64,000 nt of DNA from Luidia sarsii (GCA_949987565.1 OX465107.1:1661582-1725581), one strand, 5' to 3'; positions 1 to 12,215 are shown, counted from the first letter of the stretch. The notes: generated by a model from the letters alone, not told the origin. Made by a program: numbers and translations.

Positions 1-128
1 ATTTTTGTGTACACAATATGTGGCTACAAGCACTCAAGCACTATATCGAACGATCGCTATGCCGAACTATTTTCATGGATCCCAGGATGGTAGTTATAGC
101 GATGTTCCACTGTATTATATACACTGTA

Positions 129-404
129 GTGACTGTACATATGAGATTTGAAGGTTTGCATGGTGAGAATAGCAGGATAAATAGGTTTGCGGTGACACCA
201 TGTAAATTCTCTTCTGTGAGTGAGTGTGGTTCTGAAAAGAACCAGTGGAACTCGACGTTTCGAACAGTGTACTCTGTCTGTCTTCAGGAGACTGAAGACG
301 AGCAGAGTACACTGTTCGAAACGTCGAGTTCCTCCGGATCTTTTCAGAACCACACTTACTCACAAAAGAGAATTTACATGGTGTCACCGCAAACCTAATT
401 ATCC
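129..404. mobile_element. Fold-back element family 1, copy 1 (hammerhead-like hairpin)
   Basis: Two arms (about 173-290 and 297-406) are inverted copies of each other, nearly identical across GGTTTGCGGTGACACCATG and AACTCGACGTTTCGAACAG. At the centre, CTGAAGA (292-298) is followed by a 6-bp stem, GAGCAG/CTGTTC (300-305 with 312-317), and then GAAACGTC. That order resembles a hammerhead ribozyme core, as carried by Penelope-like retroelements. The base after CTGAAGA is unpaired, so it is probably a degenerate relative. TACACTGTA flanks it on both sides (120-128, 405-413), a possible 9-bp target duplication, although that word is frequent here. Confidence 0.7.
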
Positions 405-1216
405 TACACTGTACACACATGTACAGTACATGTATACGTGTATTTGTATTCAATAACTACATGTACAAACAGTACTTTGTACATGTACATTTTCACCAGG
501 CTAACGTGCAAAAGTTTCATGGGAACCTCCCCCTTTTTTTTTTATTGTGTGCATAAAAAATATATTCACTGAAATACTATGTACACACATGTATGTGTTG
601 TGTATGTGATTGGTTCTACAGTACATGATGTCATTGGTTCTACAGTACATGTACTCATATTGTATCTTGGTTTAGTGACCTTTGTATCTTGTTATACACT
701 GTACATGTACATGTACTGTATGCAGATTGTAGACAGATACTGTACTACGGTACACTGCACGCTAGGCTGAAAATGTGGCTGTGTGCTTATCCCACACGGC
801 CACACCTACACGTACAAATTTATTTCTAAATAGGAAGTCTATGGAGACCAATCACTAATGTACATGTATAGAGTATCTGCGGCTATTTTTAGTTGCTGTT
901 TAACACAACCCAGAGATGCGTCCTGAAAGATGGCAGCAAAATGAGCAAATCAGGCTGAAAAAACCCATCAGATTTTATAGATAAGGTTTTCTTTTCCTGA
1001 GTTAATTGGCATATAAGATTGGCTTAGAACTGAAACATTTACATAAACAAGAATGTGATCTGTATTCAGTAAACTGCTACAGTGTGCATAATTATGTGCA
1101 TGTACAATGTATGTAATCAGGGGGAGTCCTCTATATAAATTTCTGAAATACAGTACTATGAAGTTAAGTCACAGTATGTAGTCAAGTGCAGTATGGCCTA
1201 TGGGGGGTTAATTACT

Positions 1217-1275
1217 TGTACGCTGTACATGTACATGTACATGTATTGTACATGGTGTACATGTACAGTACACCG
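1217..1275. repeat. (ACATGT)n tract
   Basis: GTACATGTACATG-type units interrupted by TTGTACATGG and ending in GTACAGTACACC. Confidence 0.8.
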
Positions 1276-3499
1276 TGTGCAAGTTTACTTGGTTGCAATA
1301 GCGCCCTCAGTTGGTGATTTGATGCCATTTATAAAAAATGCCTTTCATCACATCTGTTACAGACAATGTGACAGAGCCCTCTGTTGTTCAGATTCTGCCA
1401 TGAAGTGTACAAAGTTAAGGTCAAACAACAAAGCCATTATACGATAGGCCCTGTATGTGTTGACTTTTATAAATATATAAATTGTGAAGAAGTATATTGT
1501 TCATGAAATTATTGGGTTGTCAACAGGCAAAGCACATTTCATATGTGTACTGTGCATGTACAGTATATGAAATGAAAATGTACATTTGAGAAACTACCAT
1601 ACATGTATAAAGGCATAAACACAGGGAAAATGTTATTCAAGCAAAAAGTATGCAAGTGGGCTACAGTTTGGGTATTGTAATGCTTAAAAACATTTGTTTG
1701 TGTATTCTAACTTCCTCCAGGCCATGTTTCAATCTTGCGGTTCATTCAGATGGTTGTTTGTGGACTCAGGAACTCAGGTCTCAGGAACTTGTTTGAGATG
1801 TTTCAATTGGTCATCTGCAAAGTAATCAAGATGGGATCACGGTATATTTCTGGCTGAAAGAACTGGTGACCCTGGTGAAACACTGGTCACTTTGGCAATC
1901 TGAAAAAAAAAGTGAGAGACAGGAAGGGAGTGAGGGAAGAGAAAAACAAGTTGCTTTGTGAGGTCATCTACAATTGCAGTGTCAGGCTGATACATGTGTA
2001 ATCTCCTGTGGTCGACCCAGTCATAAGTGACTGCATTGGCACACAAGCTTTGAGGTTGAGGCTGCTGGTATTATAAACTCAACTGTGTTATTGACTGGGG
2101 TGACCCTGACCGGCAGCTTATATTACAGCCAGCAGGATTGTCCGTGTCCTGTCTGCTGCCCTGGTCTGTCCAGAAAACCTTGGTCTGGGGCAAGGTTTAC
2201 TGCCTGCTTATGGCAAGGCAATTGTCTCTGGGGGATAATCACTCACCCAGATGGGACATTGGTGGATCCAGACTGCTCAAAGTCAATAACTAACCCTTGG
2301 CTTCCTTCAGCTCTCCCATGAATGCTGTCACGTATTCTATCCGATAATTCCATGACTGTCTGTTTCTCGATTTTTCTCCCTTTTTTGAGGTGTGATAACC
2401 CTAATAGGTCAGATAACATGTACGGTTGTGGGATTTTGAAGGTCCGGGGAGAGATAAGGTTTCATTGGAGTAAACTTTCATGGTAAAGTTTGGGTAAACT
2501 TACATTACATGTACAGGTGTATGTCACCATTAGTGCCAGTGATGTGCACACTTCTGAAGCAGGTGACATCCCATGTATACCCATTGATGTGTCTCATTAT
2601 TGTGGTTTCCTTTGTTGTTGGTTTCTTAGTGTGATGTTTACTTTAAAAATACAGTTACACGGAGATAGACGAACATTTTATGTGCACCATACTGGGACTG
2701 GCGTCATTGAGACTCATCATTGAATGGCATTGAGCGAAGCATTGGCAGGTCTTCCTACAAACAGTCAACCCAAAACAATACAACTAATGAAGCCGTGAAG
2801 TGAACACAGGTGATCTAATTAAACCCGACGACAGGCAACATACATGGACATGTCTCTTGTCCACTGGAAGCCTTACATTTGCATTGTGTGAAGAGAAATT
2901 AAATGTACTCTTCTTTTTTTTCTTCAGGAGATCCCAACACCGCTAACCTGTCACTTCCAGAACTACATGTATTGATTTTCTCTCTGTCTCTCTCCCCACC
3001 CTCCTCCTTCCCTTATCAGTCATTGCTTGTCAATCAGACACTTGTCAGCAGAACTAATGGGCCCAGCAAGGCTGCCTGTGTCTGATGGATCTATGCTGCC
3101 TGTCTCGGCCTTGGTGGCCCGTGGTGGTCACGTTTGGACATTTACCTATTGTCCAAGTGACCTCTCCATGTATACATGCACATGATTGGATTGTTTGTTG
3201 ATGTGTGATGGTCCCGATGCTATTGATTTGTAGAGAGGGATGGGAAGGACAGCATTCAGTGTCTGGGTTTAAAGGTCAATATACATGTACATACATTGGT
3301 GTATTTTGCGGGTCCCTAATCTTTGGCGCAATATTAATACAGAGGTCGTAGGGATTAACAGTACCTTGTGTTTTTTATCCTATTTTCCAAATTAATTGAG
3401 AAATGGGTGCACATGTGAATCACTTGGCCAGTATTGCACAAACATGTAGTATATATTGTTAATATGAATCAGGATTTATTAAACTTATTGTTACTTACA

Positions 3500-3580
3500 C
3501 ACTGTACATGTACTGTACATGTTAATGTACAGTACATGTACTGTACATGTACATTTGTACATATATATACATGTACATGT
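3500..3580. repeat. (ACATGT)n tract with GTACAGTAC interruptions
   Basis: CTGTACATGTACTGTACATG, AGTACATGTACTGTACATG and later ATACATGTACATGTGG. Confidence 0.8.
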
Positions 3581-3790
3581 GGCGTTTGCTTTAGGCTTTA
3601 ATACCATTATGGCATATCTGGCATTTGCAGCCTTGAAAGCAAGCCTTTTGTGTGCCAGTGATTGAAAAGCCTAAACGTCCTAAAAGCAAGAATCACAAAC
3701 AATTGAACACAAGTTGAAATGTCACTGGATGAAGTAGTAAGAACTTCCCCATGGATTTGTTTGTTTGAACATTAATCAGCAATCCAAGTT

Positions 3791-3945
3791 GATATACAAA
3801 AATGTTGCAAACTGCTTACTGACTAAAATTACCAAAATGCAAATCTTAAAATTTAGTGGGCCTGACGTTTCGATCCTAGCAGGACCTTTCTCAAAGGCAG
3901 AGAAAGGTCCTGCTAGGATCTGAACGTCAGGCCCACTAAATTTTA
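3791..3945. mobile_element. Fold-back element family 2, copy 1, with 13-bp target duplication
   Basis: It starts GATATACAAAAATGTTGC. Then a hairpin runs outward from about 3897: GGGCCTGACGTTTCGATCCT on the left is inverted on the right, and each arm reads stem (GGTCCT/AGGATC) plus GAAACGTCAGGCC on the reverse strand. The 13-bp repeat AGCAATCCAAGTT flanks it exactly, at 3778-3790 and 3946-3958. The GATATAC end is the same as in the 20.6-kb copy, which fixes the element boundary. Confidence 0.75.
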
Positions 3946-4817
3946 AGCAATCCAAGTTATCCAACTTGTTCATATCCAACTTGTTCATATAACGTTTGAG
4001 TGTACACTGTACGCTGTACATTTACATGCACACTGTTGTATGCTGTACAAGTGTTCCATGTGGGCCCTATTTGATTCAAAGCTGGAAAGTAGCCCCTGTA
4101 GTACTGTAGTTGCTCTCTTTTCAATGCCAAAGTAGAGGTGGATGGGGAGAAGATGTGGGTAAATGTTCAGCGTTCCAGTCGGCCATTGCACCCAATGACA
4201 TCATTGCCTTTGAGATGAATTCTCGGACTCGCTCAGCGGTGCAATCCTGTTGCCAAGACGATCATGATGCAGTTAAGTCGGCCCTCTTGTTTTGCTTGTT
4301 CCGAAGCACGGACATTGTGACACACTCAGTCAACATGAACATTATTCAACAATAACGTAAAGTAAAAGACAGGAAAGCATAAAAGAGCCATCTTTGTTGT
4401 GGTTGTAAAGACCACGCAAAAGGCAAATTGCAATGACCTCCGTTGACGGCCGAGTTGTTGACAGGTTTTCTGTGAAGAACTCTGGTGTGGTTTATGGAGA
4501 TGAGTGTTGTAAACTGCGATTGCTCTTTTATCTACTTTAGAGAATTGTGAGTAACCTTTCATGATCCGCGTTCCTCCCATGCAACCAGTTGCTTGGCACG
4601 TCAGCTTCTATACTCTGCCTTTTTTTTTACACAGTGCACTGTGTTTACTCTTGGTCCTTTTCTTTATGCTCGCTCAATTTGAATGTCATTTTCAAGATAG
4701 GCATAGAATTAGCCAATAACAAGCTATCGTGGTAGGCAATCATTCCTATAACTCCTTTTAATGGTTGGTACATTTGTGTTTTTGTGTTTGTTTGTTTGTG
4801 TTTCAAAACAAACACAT

Positions 4818-4940
4818 TAATGAAAGGAAAACTGACTTTGAGATGTCTAACAATTTGTGGAAAGCCCAAAGCCAATTTGAATGGAGCGGGACATGAACCC
4901 AGGATCTCTTGCTTGACTAACCAGCGCTCATTTGGAAGGC
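4818..4940 (-). mobile_element. tRNA-derived SINE, degraded copy
   Basis: On the reverse strand: a GAGCGCTGGTTAG segment, a B-box-like GGGTTCATGTCC, then a tail ending AGTCAGTTTTCCTTTCATT. The A box is lost. Confidence 0.55.
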
Positions 4941-5217
4941 ACATGGCAGTGAAACCACGTACTGTACATGTGCACAAAAGTGTAAGGATGATTCATCCAC
5001 ATGGTTGGGTGTTGGTGTGTCTGGCTCAAGCATGTACTGTACATTGCACTACATGTATGTACCCCGTACATTGTACATCAGATCCATTGGTTGGATTGTG
5101 TCTGTACTTTGCCTGGATGTACAGCCAGGAGACCCCTCTGTCTTGTCCTAGAGGATGCCCCATTGGACCAGTACATGTACATGTACTGATATGTCATCAG
5201 ACAACATTCGGTGTACA

Positions 5218-5336
5218 CACATGTGAAGGTACATGTACATACATGTACATGTGTACATGTACATACATGTACATGTGTACATGTACATACATGTACATGT
5301 GTACATGTACATACATGTACATGTGTACATGTACAG
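5218..5336. repeat. 24-bp tandem repeat built from (ACATGT)n
   Basis: About five copies of a 24-bp unit alternating GTACATGTACATACATGT and ACATGT. The sequence is almost entirely self-complementary. Confidence 0.9.
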
Positions 5337-5424
5337 TAGGTGTGTTCAGTGTGCACACCCATGCAGACACATACATGTTCAGTGCACATACATGTACATG
5401 TGAACGTCTATGTGTTCAGCCTTC

Positions 5425-5556
5425 GGAGATGAATTTCACAAAGCCTTGCCAATGCTATGTATCGTAACTCAACTTACATGTACGACTGATAACCCATCGT
5501 AAGTTGTGGTAGGCCGTATTGTCTTGCAATTGACAGTAAGTTACGATGAGCTTGGT
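5425..5556. mobile_element. MITE-like family A, copy 1, inserted in a minisatellite
   Basis: The ends are GAATTTCACAAAGCC and, inverted, a diverged CAATTTGACCAAGC. The interior has AACCCATCGTAAGTTGTGG and GTCTTGCAATTG, shared with copies near 52.1 and 61.7 kb. It interrupts the 31-bp array: GTCTATGTGTTCAG lies before it and CAGTGAATAGACACGTGAAG after it. Confidence 0.65.
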
Positions 5557-5579
5557 CAAATTGAGGACAGTGAATAGAC

Positions 5580-6425
5580 ACGTGAAGGTCTATGTGGTCA
5601 GTGCATGTAAATACACGTGAAGGTGTATGTGTTCAGTGCATACACATGTGTGAAGGTGTATGTATTCAGTGCACACCCATGTGTGAAGGTGTATGTACAT
5701 GTATTCAGTGCACACCCATGTATGATCAGTGCATACACGTGTGAAGGTCTGTGTTCAGTGCACACCCATGTACATGTATGATCAGTGCACACACATGTGA
5801 AGGTCTATGGGGTCAGTGCATACACATGTGAAGGTCTATGTGTTCAGTGCATACACATGTGAAGGTCTATGGGGTCAGTGCATACACATGTGAAGGTCTA
5901 TGTGTTCAGTGCATACACATGTGAAGGTGTATGTATTCAGTGCACACCCATGTATGATCAGTGCATACACATGTGAAGGTCTACATGTATGTGTTCAGTG
6001 CATACACATGTGAAGGTGTATGTATTCAGTGCACACCCATGTATGATCAGTGCATACACATGTGAAGGTCTACATGTATGTGTTCAGTGCATACACATGT
6101 GAAGGTGTATGTATTCAGTGCACACCCATGTATGATCAGTGCATACACATGTGAAGGTCTACATGTATGTGTTCAGTGCATACACATGTACATGTATGAT
6201 CAGTGCATACACATGTGAAGGTCTATGGGGTCAGTGCATACACATGTGTGAAGGTGTATGTATTCAGTGCACACCCATGTATGATCAGTGCATACACATG
6301 TGAAGGTCTGTGTTCAGTGCACACCCATGTATGATCAGTGCATACACATGTGAAGGTCTATGGGGTCAGTGCATACACATGTGAAGGTGTATGTGTTCAG
6401 TGCATACACATGTGAAGGTCTACAT
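5580..6425. repeat. 31-bp minisatellite with 89-bp higher-order unit
   Basis: The basic unit is TCAGTGCATACACATGTGAA plus GGTCTATGTGT (31 bp). A 21-bp variant TCAGTGCACACCCATGTATG plus A also occurs. Basic, short and extended units combine into an 89-bp block repeated at 5921, 6010 and 6099. Related fragments lie before the MITE at 5340-5420, so the array originally extended further left. Confidence 0.9.
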
Positions 6426-6854
6426 ACATGTACACACTAACAGATGAAGACACAAGGTCTTTACATCAAGCAGCCTTGATGCTTCACTCATCCTGTTCAT
6501 GCATTTCCTGTCTTATCTGAAGTTCCCTTCTCTCTGCTGAAGGCCACATGATACCACCAATCCATAAAGATATTGTGTAGCTTCCCTTTGTTCTCCACTT
6601 CTTCATGCTGAGTGATATACATGTAGTACCTGTTCTGTTTCATTGTCAAGAGAAAGACTAAGGTTCAGTTTACTTCAGTACTTCAATATGTTTGTTTCAT
6701 TTGTCAGTACTATCTGAATTCCGAGTTGTGTTTGGTTCAAATGTGATTTTTTTTTAAAGACTTTGGTCTTTTGTCATCATTTGGACATTTATTTGTTCAC
6801 AAACAGGTGGTGTTTAAAAAAGATCTTTTTGTGTGATAAATTAACAAAGATTTT

Positions 6855-6963
6855 TGTAAAAATTTAAAAACTTACTGGGAACTTTTGAAAAATGACAAAG
6901 AAAACTGTGAATGGAGCGTGATTTGAACCCAAGACCTCTGGTTTTGCGTAACAACACTCTTGA
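6855..6963 (-). mobile_element. tRNA-derived SINE, 5'-truncated copy
   Basis: The reverse strand shows GGTCTTGGGTTCAAATCACG (B box), then TTTTCTTTGTCATTTTTCAA and AGTTCCCAGTAAG, the conserved tail. The 5' part is replaced by a fold-back family 2 fragment. Confidence 0.65.
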
Positions 6964-7052
6964 AAGATTGTTGCAAACTGCTGATTCACTATCTTGACAA
7001 GAATCAAAAATTACGAGGGCCTGACGTTTTCAACCTTTCTCAAGGATATTTT
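6964..7052 (+). mobile_element. Fold-back family 2 fragment beside a SINE
   Basis: GTTGCAAACTGC, the degenerated continuation and GAGGGCCTGACG match the non-hairpin arm of the family. The hairpin is truncated after TTTCTCAAGGA. It abuts the reverse-strand SINE at 6855-6963, suggesting nested insertion. Confidence 0.55.
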
Positions 7053-7711
7053 TATTGGTGGTTTGCTCTTCCTCCAAAAAAAGGCCTCCATGCAGTCACT
7101 TAAATTTCCCTCTTCCTCCCTCCGCCTCCCTTTCCCACCTCGTGGCTTGATTTGTCAAAACAGGTTTTGTAGCCGAGGCTTGTGTGGAAATGGCAAAGCG
7201 CCCATTGGCAGTCTGCACAATGGCCTAGGATAGTCTAGCATTTCCCCCAAGAAAATATCACTGTCTTGTATTGCTTCCCTCTCCCCTCCCCCTCCCACTT
7301 CCCTATTTTTTTGAGAGAGAGATAGTTGACAAAGAAAGTTGACTTCCATGCCTTCACTGCTGCACAGACACATGTAGGTCAAGAGAGGGGGGAGGGGGGG
7401 AATGATGTGACGAAAACAGAAAGTTGACGGCGTTTGTGGGCAAAGACGAAGGAGGGCTGAAGTGCAGGAAGTGAGATTAATTCCCGGATGGCTGGCCATC
7501 TAAATGTCACCAGCAATGTGACATTTTACGGAGTTGGTGGGAGGAGGGGATGAAGAGAGAAAGAAGTCAAGATCAAACACAGGGTCTGACAGGATACATG
7601 TACATGTAGAAGGATATCCTAAACAAAGCCGTGAACTTTTGTTGTTTTTGGCGATGGCTAAGGTTGGTTTGGTTTTCAGGAGGTGAACTTCACGTGTTTT
7701 CTGATCCTCCT

Positions 7712-8203
7712 TAAGCCGCATTTCCACTGGACTTATTTTGGTTAAAGTAACGGAGACGATGGTTACTAATTCCCATTTTAAGTCCAGTGGAAACAGCCCA
7801 GTTAAATTTCCTCTTGGTTACTTACATGTAAACCGAGCCGAAAGGTTACTTTTACCGGCCAACCTCTGCCCAGTAGAAGTGACCGGGTAAGTTGAACCCA
7901 GCCGATTAGTCCACTGGAAACACACCACTCGGTTAAACGCAACTCGGTAAAAAACCACATCTGGATGAAACAAGTATGCACTGTGTCTGCTTTGTGTCGT
8001 GCGCTAAATATACAGTGTATGTGTCTATATGTACGGCGTCACTTTGTAACCTCAAAGGTCACACACAGCACCCACATAATGTATTGTCATCTCAGTTACT
8101 TTAACCATAGTCTCGGTAAAATTGACCGACTCAAAAGTCCAAGTATGAACGACGGTCAAATTTGACCATCATCTCGGTTAAGTTTTAGTCCAGTGGAGTC
8201 TGG
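7712..8203. mobile_element. MITE-like family B, copy 1
   Basis: The ends carry TTTCCACTGGACTT and, inverted, CTCCACTGGACTAAA. Internal repeats of GTCCAGTGGAAAC (7782, 7908) combine with CGGTTAA(A/C)-type words. The layout, inverted ends with many subterminal copies of one word, is that of a non-autonomous DNA transposon. I could not define a target duplication. Confidence 0.5.
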
Positions 8204-9511
8204 AAATTATCAGGTAAATTATCAGGTAAATTCCTGTTGTCACGGAGTTAAAGATGTGGATGTTTTCATCAGAGCGTTTTACACCTCCCTCGCCCCGGGC
8301 ATTCTATATTTTCCCCCTTCCTTTATGGCGTCTATTTGTTCCACGGATACTAATCCTGCGCTGCGCTTTGCCGAATAGGACGACAAGGTGAAAGGTGTTT
8401 TTATCAGTTAATGTGCCCGAGTCGCCTGAACTTCCCAAGTAGGAAACGACTTAATTGGGCAGCCTTGAGGAGAGGCCTCCAGTCCTTTCCAGGGTGACAA
8501 CTGCTGTGGCCACCGCCCTGATAAGTCTGGAGCTATTGTTGAGCTGAGGTTTCTATTTTCTTTCGTCTTTCGCGACACTGTCCTGGTACACGTAGAATTC
8601 ACAAGGAAGGAAGGATCCTTCACTCTGATGACCCGTGGCTTCCAGACACTTTTTCTTCTTTTTTTTCTCGCCTTTTTCTTTTTACAAGGGTGGGGGTAAA
8701 TGTTCCCTCAACACACTCAAATCACCGCTGGATTGTGCCGCAGAATACTTCTTGATTGGATGAGGCCGAATGAGATGGCCGGGGTACTGCTTGGGACAGC
8801 TTACAAGGGGAGATTGACAGAATGCATTCTTCTCTTGGGTGTCTATCATGCCCCGTCCAATAGCGATCACCTTTAAGAACTCCGGCAGAGGCTTGGCTGT
8901 GCGGAGTGAGTTGGGGAGCTATCAGGGTCATGCTGATGAGAACATGCATGTAGTGTGTGTACAGTGAACTTCTCAATCTCATTCTGTATCAAACAGGAAA
9001 ATATGAAACCAGTGTCGTCTTCAAACAGTAACTGTAAGACAAGAATAATGCCAACGAGAACTTTGATGTCTGTTGTAACAACAGAACACAGGACTTTGCG
9101 AAGAAAACTTTGATGAAAATATGCTCAAATCAATGTGAAATTCTGAATATTTCAGTACATGTACCTCATTAATGTTTATGAGATGATGCCACAGTCTCAT
9201 GATGGCAAATTTTGCATCAAGATTTCAATTGAGCGTTTAAAGTGCTGTCATTTTTATTGCAAACTCAAAATAATGAATTTATTTTTATCTGACATCTTTT
9301 CCTTCAAATCCAAAAACGAAAACGGCCTGTTTGTTTGACTTAGTGTACAGTATCTAAACTAAGCACATGAGTGTGAGATTAAACATGACTACATTACATA
9401 ATGTGTTTGTGTCATACATTTGATTGTTATCGCATTATTGGTACAGCAACAATTGGTTACTTATCTGTTCCTCATGACCAGGAAGACAGGACCAGTGGGG
9501 GATGGAGAGTG

Positions 9512-9592
9512 GTGTACATGTACATGTACATGTACGTGTACATGTACATCCATGGGGGTACATGGGTACATGTTGTACATGTATATATATGT
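9512..9592. repeat. (ACATGT)n tract
   Basis: GTACATGTACATGTACATG, GTACGTGTACATG, then a GGGGGTACATGGG break and GTACATGTATATATATG. Confidence 0.8.
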
Positions 9593-10527
9593 ACATTAGT
9601 CATGCAACCTACACAACTTGCCTCATATCATTCTTTTGTTTTCGGCTCCCAAGCTTTCCACAAAAGTGCAAAACATCAAAGCAACTTCCCCTTATGGGTT
9701 GTTTGTGTTGTGTAGCATTTTATTTTTTGGGGCTAGCCAGCATTTTGTTATTGTTCAGGTGTATGGAAGGAAGGAAGGGGGAGGGAGGGGGGGTTGAGGT
9801 TGGGGGAGGGTAAGAGTAGAGCCTGAGGCTACATTGTTTGTGTTGTTCATCTCTTGTTAATGAGCAGCAGGGGTGTATGTCTGGCTTGGTAGGGGTGCAG
9901 AGCAGAGGGGGAGGGGGCTTCAATAAGACTAGTTCCTCTCCCCTCCAGTTTTAGGCTGGGGGTTCAGCTTGATTCCACACACCTGTCCCGGGCCTAGTCA
10001 AATTTTTCTTTCTTTCTTAAAAAACAAGAGGGGGGGCTCAGTTTTCAGACAAAATACAGCTGGGCCGCATGATTGGCAAGATTATAGTATGACCCCGGCA
10101 AGAAAACACACTACATGCACATGTATACATCTGCCACTGTGAAGAAACAGTCTGAGAACATAGAGGATCGATAGGGCTTGCTGAGATGGTTTGGTTTGGA
10201 ATTTTATTTTTGGATTCACCGGGAAAGAAAAAGGAGATTTGTGGGAAAGCTCCTTTCTTGTGTGCGTATGCAGGTGATCGTAATTAGTATGAAGATGAAC
10301 CAATAAATGATGAAAAAGGATTGTTAGTATTAGCATTTATTATCAACAGTTTTAAAATTGTTTATTGAGAGTGGGCCTCCAAAGCCACACCAAGAAGTGC
10401 CGACTGCTACGATGAAACCGAAAAGAATAGCAACATCTTAGCTGATAATGTTATTTAAACCATACTACATTGTGATATTTGTTTAAAATTTTAGTTATAA
10501 ATAAGAAATGAGCTGTAAAAAAACATA

Positions 10528-10715
10528 AAGATGCAAAGACTAGTCGACTGTTTTGTTTGTCATCTAAATCTAAGGGCTGGCTAGCTTAGATGGTAAAACC
10601 GCTGGTATGCAAAACCAGAGGTCTCGGGTTCATGTCCTGGTCTACTCAAAGTTTTGTTTGCCATTTACCCAATCAGTTTTCCTTTATTTGTTAAACATAA
10701 ATGTCATTAAAAAAC
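10528..10715 (+). mobile_element. tRNA-derived SINE
   Basis: GCAAAGACTAGTCGACTG and CATCTAAATCTAAGG form the leader. A box TAGCTTAGATGG, anticodon-arm-like CTGGT/ACCAG pair, B box GGTTCATGTCC, then TTTGCCATTT and CAGTTTTCCTTTATTTG. The leader and tail are shared with other copies, so this is a dispersed retroelement and not a tRNA gene. Confidence 0.75.
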
Positions 10716-11652
10716 ATGATTAAATCCATGTATTCACAGAACATTTGCCTGCAATGCCCTGCCAAAAATTGGAATCAATTATCAATATTATTTGGTCATG
10801 AAAGCACTTATTATTGTTGTTAATTTTATGGAAAAAGTTCCTGATGTTGTAGGCCTATTGCAATTGTAATTTCATTTGTCAGACATCTGTTTCTTTGAAG
10901 ACATCAAATCATGAACAAATGACTGCACTGCCTTCTTTCGGCTCAGCTTTTGTTTTTGTTTTACTAATTCTCAATGTGTAGAACATCAGTTCTGTTTCTG
11001 AAGCACATGCACTGTACATGTATGGACTTGTATATTTTGATATATACAGGCATCACTGGTTTATGTATGCCCACATTGATTTATTTGAGGTAGGGGGTAG
11101 GGGAATGGTCAAACCGGAAGCATCACACACAATGTACGTGCGTTGATTGTTAGCCGAGTGCCAATAAAAAACGCTGGTCTGACAGAATGACCTAGAACAG
11201 ACACATCATACTGGTACAGCAAATACATGTACATGTACATGTGTACACAATGCATGGCCTTTACATGTACATGTATACAAAGTTGACAGTGTCCTATAAG
11301 ATCACTGATGATTGATCTTTTCCTGCCGGAAAATTTGAGCCGGCATTGACTTTCCTTTTTACATTAAGAGATCTCACTTATTCATCATTTACTTGAAAAA
11401 CATTTTTCACCAACATGTCAGATAATAACTACATGTACGTTAGTATTTCTGTTGAAATGTCCTCCAAATGTTCCACTGGTTTAGTGCATGTATCCATCAA
11501 CCATGGAGGATGCATGCAGTTCAAGTTAAATGTAAACAAAAGATAGAAATGAAATATTATTCAGGTAACACATAGAGTGTCCAGCTGTATACAGCTTCAA
11601 TGTTTTTGTAGTTAAGTTCAGTCCAAAAACATGTACATTGTGTACATGACAA

Positions 11653-11711
11653 GGGCCTGACGGTTTGATAGCGGGACCTTTCTCAAAAGAGAAAGGTCCC
11701 GCTAGGATCTT
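11653..11711. mobile_element. Fold-back family 2, hairpin-only copy
   Basis: GGGCCTGACGG, then ATAGCGGGACCTTTCTC, inverted as GAGAAAGGTCCCGCTAGGAT. Only the palindromic core is present. Confidence 0.6.
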
Positions 11712-11739
11712 TAATGCTAATTGAAATGGTGAGGTACAT

Positions 11740-12215
11740 GTAAGATAACATTGAAACATGCATACATATGTACATGTACGTGTGTGTACATGTACATGTA
11801 CCATATTGTATAGTACATGTAGGGCTAATGTGTCACATGTACAGTATTTGTACATGTACATGTACATGTACATGTTCATGTACCCCATAAAAAGGGCATG
11901 GTACTGTGTACATGTACATGTGCATACATGTATGTACATGTACATGTACATGTACTGTACATGCAAAGATCATACATGTACAGTACATTTACATGTACAT
12001 GTACATGTACATGTACATGTACTGTACATGTATAAACATGTACATACATACATGTACATGTACATATAGTTAGTGTACACATGTACATACATGTGTTGTA
12101 CATGTAGATATACATTTACATACATGTACATGTACATGTACATGTATAGTCAGTGTACACATGTACATACATGTACATGTGTTGTACATGTACATGTACA
12201 TGTACAATGTCGATA
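11740..12215. repeat. Dense (ACATGT)n cluster, about 475 bp
   Basis: This is the longest accumulation of the hexamer in the window: several runs of ACATGTACATGTACATG separated by short unique words (CCATAAAAAGGGCATGG, CAAAGATCATAC, ATAGTTAGTG). The frames on both strands rich in Met, Tyr, Thr, Cys, Val and His are by-products of this repeat. Confidence 0.9.

Noticed and set aside
4784..5467. 227-codon frame rich in Met, Tyr, Thr and Cys
   Set aside because: It is mostly (ACATGT)n translation, preceded by a degraded reverse-strand SINE.
5580..6425. CRISPR-like regular repeats
   Set aside because: The units are directly adjacent variants without unique spacers, in a eukaryotic context; this is a minisatellite.
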